Below, piece by piece: positions 32,101 to 44,100 of a DNA stretch of 64,000 nucleotides. The DNA is from Agapetus fuscipes. Lineage: Eukaryota; Arthropoda; Insecta; Trichoptera; Glossosomatidae. How positions within the stretch are numbered: the stretch's first letter is position 1; each line of letters opens with the position of its first letter. A program made the position numbers and the translations under genes. Where the stretch lies: NCBI GenBank assembly GCA_951799405.1, contig OX637339.1, positions 19,282,001 through 19,346,000 of the forward strand. Reading direction: 5' to 3'. The notes beneath the pieces are model-generated. The model was not told where the DNA came from. It saw only the letters and a list, made by a program, of their open reading frames with translations, and searched no databases.

Positions 32101-35100
32101 TACCTTGTGGAAGTTTTGGATTTATCATATACGCCAAAAAGTGAGCTGATGTCATTGCCTGGCGATAGCGGGTCACAACTTTCTTCATTTGAGCCATGTT
32201 CAATACTTCCTCAAGTTGCGATGTTAAATCTTTCCATACTTGCACACATTTGGAAATTGTGCACTTGTCACTTTGAGTCTTGTCTAATGCTGTTGCGATT
32301 GGTTCGGAGAGAAAAAAGTGATTATTTAAAAAAGTGATTTAAATCACGCGATTTTGAAAAAAAAATCATTTGATTTAAATCGCGATTTAAATCACTGATT
32401 TAAATCAACCGATTTAAATCATATCAACCCTGGGTAGGTGCATATAGATTCTAGCTGTAGGATGAATTATTATTAAGTACCTAGAGTAAGGAAATATTAT
32501 ACAAGTAATAATTGTATCGGAAGCTTTTGGAATATCATAGACGTTTCCAGGCGAAATTAAGTCTAGAAGGTTTGATCGCCGTGGGTATAAAAGGCGTAAA
32601 TCGCCTGCAGGTGAGGCAGTCTCCAAGTATTAGTAGCCGTTACAGGCCAAGTCAGCGAAAGTGAACCATACATCTGAATTGTAAAATAAATTATGAACAG
32701 AATAAATTACTTTAAAATAAATCTCCCGCAGTTTTAATCAAGAAGACCAATATTTAAAATTTTAAAAACATTAGAACCCTATAAACACAACAGTACTAAC
32801 TACATATGCTATCGACTGGATTTACAAAAAAAGTTTTTTGACCAAAATATTGTTGAACAAAAAATCAAGTGATTGAGTTGTCCATTGCTAAGCTGTCTAT
32901 GGACGAAAGAAATGAAATGAAATGCTAAATTTATCCATAGCGCCTTTTCAAGACTACAGTTACCTCAAAGGCGCTTCGTGCGGAACTCCAGACAGTTGGG
33001 TTTTTCTCCTAACGAGTTATCTCTGACCGATTTGTCGTCACACAATAATAAATGACACTTTTTATCACATGACAATCAGCTTCTAAATGAAATGATCTGC
33101 CTGCTTCCAGAATGAAGACAACAAGACGTACCTGCGCATGGTTTCCAGTGTCCTGGACACTCCCTCCATGTACTTCTCCTACGAGTACGACCTCACACAC
33201 TCCATGCAGAGACTCTTCAACACCTCTCCTGGCTTCCGACAGGTAACCTAACCTGACACATCATCATTATCATCCTCTACATCAAGGGTCTCCAAACTAT
33301 GGTCTAATCTAATCTAAGTTGCAAAGATATGTAACATTGGGGATTTTCACAAGCAGACACATATGAGTTCGCGCTTAAACATGCCGCATTTGAACCTACA
33401 ACATAAAAACCCAAATCTCGAATGGGCATACACCCTGCAATTGCCGTCCTTCCCTGAAACAGGGGTGACATTGGCAAAGTGAACCGTTTTGGGTCGGCGT
33501 GGGTAGTCAGCCGCATACCAACCTATAAGTCAAGTAACATACACAACAAATTATATTTTTGTCCATTCTCAAAAATAATTATAGGTCTTAACCTCTTTTC
33601 ATTGTCATGTAATTTTTTTTTATTCTCTGCAGATGTCCATGGCGGAGAGGGCTGACCCTCGCTTCCTATGGAACGTGAATCTCCTGCAAGAGCTGAAGGA
33701 CTCGCAGTTCAAGAGGTTCACGCTGCCCATCATGCAAGGATGTATCCTTTTCAATTGCGGTATCAACAGCCAAAGACAGGATATCAGCAACCACAAAAAT
33801 TATCACACAAAATAAAAATAAAATCGCTGCCATCTTGAATTTTTGACGTCACACGGCTAGGTTGCTAGGCAAAAGGTAGACAAGTATTTTGTTATTGGTT
33901 GTTAACCTTTTGGCTTCTGAATATTCTGGCTTATGAATACCCCCAGTACGGATTTTTTTTTTTTTTTTTAAGAAATCCTGTGCGGGAGACTCCCTAGATT
34001 CTAAAGACTCTAGGGGTCTATGACACTTGTTGTAGTGCCGCAGAGGTGTACGAGCTTGGTCGTCGCTACAAAGCGCCAATACTCAAGCAAGACCCAGTTG
34101 CTGTAAGGCTGGATGGACCTTTGGTGACCGGTCATTGGTAAAGGTTTATGAATTTTTCAACCCAGCAAAGAGCACATTCGAAATATTAATGGTATATTTT
34201 TGTGCTCCGCCGGGATCCGAATCCACAACCTTTCATTTACGAGTCCGAAGTGTTGCCACTACGGACTACGGAACGGTCCAAGAATACGGAATACTTTTTT
34301 AAGCACATTTATTGGCACTTCAATCTGTGTGAACAGTCACATGTATTAGTTATTCAAGAACAAACATCACAAAGGTCTAGCGCATATTTCCACTTCGACT
34401 GCTCCAAGGAAGAAAGAAGTAACTCCGAAATTAAGGTTTTTGACTTATTTCCATTTCTGAAGGTAACAAATCATTATCTTCATTCCAAGATGACAGCCGT
34501 GTCTCTATCTCTTTTAAATTTGTTAATAAATGAATGTAAAAAATAGGTTAGGCATTGTTCTCCAAGGAATAAATAACATTCAATTGGCTTTCCTGCAAAA
34601 CTATCTTTTTTGACTTAGTGCTGTCTTCCTTGGAGCAGTCGACTTGCAGTCTTTTGAATTCTTGAACAATGTCAGGGATAAGTTGAAAGTTGGATGACGT
34701 CTATGATTGACGGCCGCACTGTATGCAAATTAACACTTGGCGCCTATGCGTGTCACCCACAGTTGAAGGGTTAAGGACAGAAGTCCCATAAAAGTGTGAC
34801 GTTTACTCACTATATAACGGTATTATTCACACACAACAAATCCATGGCTAAACCGCAACCTAACGTGAACTTTGCTGAAATAAAAATGATGATCCAGTGT
34901 TCAGCTATGGATTAAATGTGTTGTGAATAACCCTGTAAGAAGAAAGTTCTAAATTTTATTTTAGGTTATGTAGACATCTCAATAGAATAGAAAGACCCGT
35001 GTGGAAATCCATGAACAGATTGAGGACCAATGTTGGAAGAGCCCGGGCCAACATGCTGACCTGGGGATTTCTGGGACGGGAGGACTCTACACTATGTGAG

Positions 35101-38100
35101 TGTGGAGCTCAGCAAACAATGGAGCACCTGCGGTGTTGTCCCTCCTGTCCGACAAGCTGCTCCATGGATGATCTCTTTGCGGGAAACCAAAGAGCTGTAG
35201 ACATTGCTCGTTACTGGGCCAATACGGTGTGAAGCTGACACGAAGAAGAAGAGAATAGAAATATAATTTCATATTATTGTCGGTGTTATGTCTGTGGGAG
35301 TCAAGTCACACGTTCGACTAGCGTATTTGGAACAGAATAACGTTGTTTCGAATCACGAATCACCCATTCCACCAAAACTTCGACCCTGGTTCAACAGATG
35401 CTATTGAATACACACAAGCTTCTGCTTTCGTATGAAGACAACTGGCTAGGCAAAATAGGTTGGTGAATTGCATTGCTCTTCACAAATCTATTTAAAAAGA
35501 AAAAAAACTATTTTCCTTGACGTTTTTATCATTAGTTGTATCCATCAACCACTGCGCCATCAATGGCAAGATGTTCACGTGGACTCTGGTCTCCCGGCGC
35601 TCCATCTTCAGAGCTGGTCCCCGACTCTTCATGCGAGGAGTAGACCACGATGTGAGTCTATCTATAATATAAAACTATTTATCATTAGTTGTATCCATCA
35701 ACCACTGCGCCATCAATGGCAAGATGTTCACGTGGACTCCAACCTATAAGTCAAGGAACAAACCAACCTTTTAATCAAGGAACTCAAAAATCGAAAAAAC
35801 TTCAAAAATAATTAAGTATATAAAAACAAACAATACTTTAATGATGTAATTCTATTAAACTTTATAGAACTCTGAAAATCCTTTTTTTAATTTTCACAAT
35901 TATATTTATTTTAATTTTAGTGATAATTACTAACGTTTTTGATCATGTCAATCAACTTCAGGTAAGAATAAACAAAAGTTGATTATCTAATCTAATCTAA
36001 TCTAATCTAAGCTGCAAGGATATATACCATTTAAGATTTAATATCAAATGCATTCCCACAAGCAGACATGTATAATTTTGCGCTAACACGATTATAAAAG
36101 TGTTTTATTAGAAAGTTTTATAAAATTAAAAATAATTAAACTATACACAGTGTTACACAAACCATACAAAATATAATAAGTGATGTCTCTGTTCCAGGGC
36201 AACGTGGCCAACTACGTGGAGACGGAGCAGATCATCGAGCACATGGGCGCATCGGCCTCCTTCGTGCAGACGCGGGGCTCCATCCCGCTGTTCTGGGCGC
36301 AGCTGCCCGACCTCAAGTACAAGCCGCGCCCCACCCTGCTGCAGGAGGAGCATGCTGCCGCCTGCAGGAGGCACCTGGCGGACCAGGCCAGGGCCTACGG
36401 GAGACAGGTGCTGGTCAACCTGGTGAGTAGAGAGAGACCGCATTCAATTGATTCATTGATGATCGATGATTTATTTCCTGTGGCGCCATTTAACCTCTAA
36501 AGTGCCAACGATTTTCTCCCGTAATCCAGCCACCCAACTCTTGGTTTGATATTAAATATCTCCAAAGATACAAAACATATCTCCTATCCGATTTTTTTAT
36601 CTCAAAAGACAGTTTTTTAGTGACTAGCAAAAAAAAAACACCTGTGTAACACAGACAACCCAAAGACAGTGGTGTTGTGGTACCAATATCCTGCATATTC
36701 ATAGCAATATATTGTATGTGTCGAATACATTTAAAATCAGTCTGTCCAACAGCATCGTCACCAGTGAGCGATCTCTTTCGGCAAACACTTTCGGGACAAT
36801 TGAGTGTTATAGAAACGGATATCTGATATTGTATCGCCATTGCCAAAAGTGGCATGTCTAAGCTGGACAAAATATGGCAAGACCGGGGTGTGAGTATCAG
36901 CACCAAGATAAAGCATGTCAGGAGTCTGGTCCACTCTATTTTTCTCTACGCTGCTGAGACATGGACCATAAAAGCAGCAGAAAGGAGAAAAATTGACGCT
37001 TACTAAATGTGGTGCTGGAGGCGCATACACCAAATCCCATGCACAGCTAGACGTACCAATGAGTCTATCCGTCGGGAGCTACGTTTGGATGGCTTGACAG
37101 TTGAGCCCTTTTGAATGAATCATTATTTATCCTTCAGATTGACCAGCGTGGAGCTGAGGAGGCGCTGGAGACAGGCTACCGCAACGTTGTGGCGCAGCTG
37201 AACGAGCCGTCCCTGCGCTACGAGAGCTTTGATTTCCACGCAGAATGTCGCCATCTCAAGTGGGACCGCCTCAACATTCTCATCGACCGTCTCGCCCACG
37301 AACAGGTAAGAATTTTACTTTGTTTCTTCTTCTTGTGTTGCCGTATCAAGTCCCCCGACTTTCATGATTAAAGCAGTGTTGTCATGTTGATTTGAGTCAA
37401 AAATTTGTAACCAAAACTATGTAAAAAACTTTGGCAGTCAATAAAATATTTGTTCAGCGCCTTTCAAGGTTATCCATAAAATTGGCCAAAGGTGTAAGGC
37501 CGTGTTCGAGGAGCTAGCTTGAGCACTGTGAGCGCTTAACAGTAAAATCATCGTTCGGGGAGCTCATTCTCTCACTCACAGCACACCTCCCCGAACGGTT
37601 TCAAGCGCGCTTTCAGCTGTCAAAACAAGCAACTGTCAAAACGTGGTCAAAACATGGCACAGCTAGCTCCTGATAAACGCAGAATTGTAATAAAAGCATA
37701 AAAGCCATTGCTCACCTTGCCCTTGGTGCACTTTCATAATGTTATAATTGTTCTTGGCTGATCCCCATGCTGCAAAAACTTTCACTTTTGCTTGATTTGT
37801 TGTTTTTTTTTATCGATTTAAATGTTTATGAAAAATGTGGCTAAAATGTTTTAGAAAGCCAATGTCACCTCTGTTTTAGGGAAGGTCGGCAAGAGTTGCT
37901 GGGTGTATGTTCATTTGAGATTTGAGTTTTTATGTTGAAGGTTCAAATGCGGCATGTGCAAGCGCGAACGTCTGCTTGTGAGAATGAATATAATGTGAAT
38001 CCCCAATGTTACACATCTTTGAAACTTTGGTCAGAATTTTTCTAATTTCGCGCCGTGTTTCAGGGAAAGGCGGCAGGAGTTGCAAGGTTTTATATTTTTA

Positions 38101-41100
38101 CAAATATGGATTTTCAAAATATAGATATACCTACCTAAAAATCTATTTATCCCTCTCTATCTTAGATGACTTTTTTGGTACCACATTTTTTTCTTTAGGC
38201 TTAAATAAATTTATCTGTATAAAAATCCTAAATAAACACAATTTAAGTTTTTGTCCTCAGCACACAGGTATAAAAATGCCTTTCAAGACTATTAAAAAAA
38301 ACCACTAAGTACAGAAATATTTCTTTTTAACACTCCTGAAAAACCCACCTCATTTTTTTTTTGCTTTCTTGTTCCTTGAAGTTTAAACTACCTGTGATAG
38401 AAATCTTGGCCTCAGTACTTTCTAGGTTAATTATATAAATATGAAAGTTATCATGAAAGGTACATACATATTTTGTACTATAGAAGAGGAAGGAATGGCT
38501 CAAAAAAATAGTCACAACTGAACTCTAATCATCGGAGTTTCATTTCCCTTCAATCAGAGCTGGTGCTCCGGCACTCAACTTGAGTTGGTGCCGACATATG
38601 CATCACACATCAAGAGCCCTACAATTTTTATATGTAAAAAATGACAATGTAATTATAATCAAATAAATTAAAGTTTGGCAGATGAAAACAAATTTGTGTA
38701 TCAATACATTATTTATTTAAAACCAATATCAAGGTAAAAACAGAAAAGAATGAAGAGGAAAACATGGGAAAGTGGCAGAGGAAGGTGTGGCGACTGATGG
38801 CCCAGTTGACAGTTATCGAGTAAAGCCAATTTCAAACGACTAATAATTTCGAATTGGTTGCTTAGGACCGTAGTTAATAGACCTGTGAAGCTTATAAAAA
38901 AATACTCGAACAGAAACATGCACTTAGCAACCTCAAAGCTCTTGAATGCGTGCTGCATTTTTTCATCATGACGTTTTAGTGCAGGAGTAATATCACATTT
39001 CCTTTGTTTTGCCCCCGCACTCCGCTCAACATTTTCTTTATTGAACTCCCGGCTCGATGACGCCAGGGCCACAGGCTCCATAAAGGGCCACCTGGAAGTA
39101 TGGCCAATCTTTCACACTGTTGCCAGATTTTTTATTGTGATCTGACAGACTTAAATGTCCTTCAGGCCGGAATATTTTGATTGGCACTGGAGGCCTGTTA
39201 CTTTATGGCCATGGGCTATGAGGGATTGGGAAATGCTATGCCATACTCTCTTGCTGGAAATTTTCCCACTTGAAAGGTCTCCCTCTTAGCTCCGGTATAT
39301 CTCGATAAGCAGGAGGATAGCAGGATGTGTCCACCTATATAAGGATCCTCCGCTGTGACCCTGTTCGGTGTCAACGCAACTTGTAGCTGATTCCACAGCA
39401 GTAGTTGCAGCGTTTGTCGTTAATACAGCTGTTTCCGCAGTGGTTGGTGCAGTATTCTTTATTGATGCAGACGTTGGTACAGCGTTCTTCATTGATGCAG
39501 ATGGCACGGAAAGTTAGCTGGAAATGTGTCACCGACAGTCGCTGACATTGCCTCATCCATAATTTTTCGCCTGAATTCAATATCTGTAAATAAAAACAAT
39601 AAAATTATTCCCACAATAAAATAACAAAATTCAAAGCAAGATGACTAGCATGTAAGTACCTTATGAATTTAAATTTAGATAGGACTTGGATACAACGTTC
39701 ATGCATAGCATATGCTAGGGGTAGTTATCAAAAATATTCAATGAATTGTATTTAAAGCGTCAAAAGAACTTGAGTAAAAATGACATATTTCATATTAAAA
39801 CCAAGCAAACTCAACCAAAAAGCTAGGGGAATTTGAGGCGTCAGGGTGGAGGCAATTTAACCCAAACTAGATAACACTGCATAAAAGCAGTCAAAAAGAT
39901 GCTTGGCTTACAAATATTTGTAGTGTTAACCCAATGTCACAAAACTTCAATTATCACCATATTCACATTTACATGCATCTTGCTCCGACAAATATATGGA
40001 TCCAGAGTTGCCACAGTCATCTTGCAGAGTAAACAAGACAGTATTTTCGTCCATCATTTTAAATTTATCAATTCCTGAGATCACTGCAAACAACAACCTT
40101 CGTCTTCACCACGTCTTCCCCTGACAGCTGTCAAATACACCATTGCCGTGAAGTTAGGAACGCTTACGCCGACCCACCTTCGCAAAAAAGCGAAAATAGC
40201 GAACGGCCGAGGTGTCGTGCGTGACGTCATAGCTCATAATATTTGCTTACGATGAGCTCCCCGAACGGTGTGTGAGTGCTTGAAGCGCTTGAAGCTAGCT
40301 CCCCGAACACGGCCTAAGTCTTCAGCACTTAGCAAACACGCTTACACGGCCGGCTGATGATGCTGGAGAGATGTTTTCCGGGATCTGTTGCCGGGGTCTT
40401 TGGAAGCTCTAGATTCCGGATGTGTCTCAACAAAACTTTTTGTCAAAAATGTATGCTTTGTGATTTCTCGCATACTGCTCCAAGTTTTAAAATAAAATCC
40501 ATAGATAGTGCTTTTTAACTGACAAACACATACATGTAGAAGCAAGATAGGTTGCTGAAATACCCCACAGTTTCATATACATAGTAAACAGATGTCGCTG
40601 CTCCATGATACGTAGAGTGTCATCATTTTTCATAGTGAAATCCCGAGTGTACCCACACTTTCATCACAGTGTTATCAAGATCATCTTCATCATTTTACTT
40701 TCACACTGAAAAAGCCCACCGTAGACGTGGGTGAAACATCCGGAAGCTCCAGCTCCCACAGACTACGGCAACATATCCTGGAAAACATCTCTCCAGCATC
40801 ACTTCGCTCAGTGTCTAGTTCCCGTAGTCATTCTACATTGCTGTATCAGACACCCAATTGCTTTTCCAGTGCAACTTGTATTTGCATGTAACACTTCACT
40901 ATTACTCCTTCACAGGACGAGTTCTCCTACTTCCTGCTGGGTCAGGGGGGCGCCGTGGGGGCCCAGCAGTCCGGCACCTTCCGCACCAACTGCGTGGACT
41001 GCCTGGACCGCACCAACGTGGTGCAGTCCATGCTGGCCAGAAGGTCGCTGTCCGCGGTACTAACACGATTAGACGTCCTGCGCCCTCCTAACAACCAGAT

Positions 41101-44100
41101 ACACCAGCACGAGAACCTGGAGATGCTCTTCAAGAGGGTAAGATCAATCATGACTGAAATCAATCATAACCCCCATTTCTCCATTGCATATTAATATGGG
41201 TGTACCACAAGGGTCAAACCTGGAACCAAATTTATTTATTCTATTCCTTAACTAATAGGTTGTTAGTGCCTTGACTAATAGGTTGGTATGAGACTGACAA
41301 ATACTGACCCTACTATAAAAATTTGGATCACTTGGCCAATGTCACCCCTGTTTCAGGAAAGGTAGCAGGAGTTACAAGGTTTTTGTTCATGTGAGATTTG
41401 GTTTATTTTGTAAGTGCGCATGCAGCATGTGCACTTAAATTACACATGTCTGCCTGTGGTCGTGGATTGAGTATAAGCCTTAAATGTTAAAATATCTTAA
41501 ATTAAAAATATAGAAATAAAACGCAAAGTTTTCTTTCACAAGTTGATTTATTTCCTCGAGCGCTTTCAATGTTATCACATCATTCTCAAGAACACAACCA
41601 ACAGGTCTAATATTACAAATGTGGATTCCGGGGAAAGTTGTATGGTGGGGTGGAAGAATGTTAAAATATGCAACTTAGGTTATTAGATATATATATGTGT
41701 TGTTTTTGGAATTCCAGGTCTGGGCTGACAATGCCGACACCATCTCGGTGCAGTACTCTGGCACCGGGGCCCTCAAGAATGACTTCACCCGCACGGGCAA
41801 GAGGACCAAGACAGGCTTGCTGAGGGACGGAGTCAACTCCCTCACCAGATACTACAAGAACAACTTTGCCGATGGATTCCGTCAGGTAATCCTTATCTCT
41901 ACATTGCATATTAATATATGGGTGTACCACAAGGTTCCAACCTAGAACCAATTATATTTCTTATGTGCATGAAGTGGATGATTTGCTTGAACATTGTGTG
42001 TGTATGTATGGAAGTGAAACTTGGACAGTGCATGAAAGAAAACTTTTTATGTTAAATATGTACTGTAGAAATAACTAACTTATGAATGAGTGCGGTAAAA
42101 ATGAGAATATGAGGTTGGAAGTACAAAATAATACAATTAGATATTTTGGGCATCTAGAAAAAATGGACGATGAATGTGTGATAGGAAGAGTGTACAGAGG
42201 TAAGCGTAGAAGGGATTCATTAAAAAATGCAACCAAGCTACACATACAGTGGAACTTCTTTCCTGCGTTATCCCCGAAGGAGTCGCGTCTGGTGATTCGG
42301 GAGCTATTTATTTTTACAAGTAAGGGGGCTGGCCTCACGCCAACCATTTTGAAGTGGGGGTGTCCAAACTCCCCAGAGCTGGTTCTCATTTCTTGTGAAG
42401 GCTGAGTAAACCTTGCCGGTATTTATTTTGAGTTTAAAATAAACACTGAAACGAGAAATTTGTAAGAAAAAAATCATAAGAAACATAAAAGAAATATGCT
42501 CTTAGTCACCAACATTCCGAATTCACTGCTATTTTTATATTATGAATATTTACTGTTGCAGGACTCCATTGATCTGTTCCTGGGCCACTACCGTGTCAGA
42601 GAGGGAGAGGGAGTCACCTTACCTTGTCCTTTGCACAAGGACAAGGACTGGAAGTACATCACTGTGAGTTATTATCATTATTATTATATCAGGCTTATTT
42701 ATTTTTAATTACAAATGATAAGAGAGCGCCGTTTTTATGTGTGTCACACCTCAGGGGCCCTCTCTGATCATGGATAAAAAAAAAATTAAAAAAAGCGAGT
42801 TGAACCTATTTATTTTTACAGGTAAGGGGGCCGGCCTTACGCCAACCACTTCAGTTGAAGTGGAGGTTTCCCAGCTCCCGAGAGTGCTGGTACTCATTTC
42901 TTGTGAAGGCTGAGTAAACCTTGCCGGTATTTTATTTCGGGGTTTGAAATAAACACCGAAACGGGAAATCATTTCTGACACCCTCGGTGGGATTCGAACC
43001 CGAGCTTTCGGCATGGAATGCGAGCACTCTACCACCTGAGCTATTGACCGGACTGATAAGACTTTTGAAAAAGGTGTGTCTTGAGTGTTCCTCGAAATAC
43101 ACACATAGATTTGGAGTTCTTCACTCCGGGTGGCAGTCTGTTCCACTCCACTAGACCCGCAACACGGAAAGCGCGGTCTCCGAAATTTGTACGAATCTGA
43201 CGATGCAAATTGACTGCTCCATCGCCCGCGAATCATAGTGTCTGCCTCCTCACACCCATCTCAACAGGCGAAATCATGTCAGTCAGATCAGGTGGAGACA
43301 AGTCATTGATGACTTTATATACCATCAGACAAACACGGTAAACCGAAACGAAGCCAAAGTAGTTTTTTTAACAGCAGAGTGATGTGAGCGAATTTGGATA
43401 TCCCGAATATGAGCCTTGCTGCCGAATTCTACACAGATTGAACGGTTGAACTGCTTCTTCGGCTGACCACTAAGAAGCGTTGAGCAATAATCAATCCGAG
43501 ACATCACAAACGCACTCACAATATTTATGGGCTATAAATATTCCCTTTAAAAAATATTGTCAATAAATTTGTCAACGACGTTAGCCATGTTGAAAGCACC
43601 GGTTCCCATAGATCACCGAAGTTAAGCAACATTGGGCGTGGTCAGTGCTTGGATGGGTAACCGCTTAGGAACACTGCGTGTCGTTGGCATCTTGGACCGG
43701 TCCGTAGTCCGTAGTGGCAACACTTCGGACTCGTAAATGGAGGGTTGTGGATTCGGATCCCGGCGGAGCACTAAAATATACCTTTTATATTTTGAATGTG
43801 CTCTTCGCTGGGTTGAAAAATTCATAAACCTTAACCAATGACCGGTCACCAAAGGTCCATCCAGCCTTACACCAACTGGGTCTTGCTTGAGTATTGGCGC
43901 TTTGTAGCGACGACCAAGCTCATACACCTCTGCGGCACTACAACAAGTGTCATAGACCCCTAGAGTCTTTAGAATCTAGGGAGTCTCCCGCACAGGATTT
44001 CTTAAAAAAAAAAAAAAAAAAAAAATTAGAATAAATATTCCATTGTATAAATATGTTGTTGTTGTCAGTTCCCGTCTGTGCTGCTGGTAGCCATGTCCAT

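Larger units (their letters stand above)
37498..40314. mobile_element. PIF/Harbinger-type transposon, 3-bp TSD
   Basis: 2817 bp in SAC1 intron 9, flanked by TAA (37495-37497, 40315-40317). The left end GGCCGTGTTCGAGGAGCTAG and the reverse of the right end GGCCGTGTTCGGGGAGCTAG are inverted repeats, with further matching CGTTCGGGGAGCTCAT inside both ends. A TWA-type 3-bp TSD and an internal Myb/SANT-like relic fit PIF/Harbinger. No DDE transposase reading frame is left that I can recognise. Confidence 0.8.

Noticed and set aside
36490..36906. A 138-codon minus-strand frame
   Set aside because: It lies antisense to a plus-strand RTE-like LINE relic whose protein motifs are recognisable; the frame shows none.
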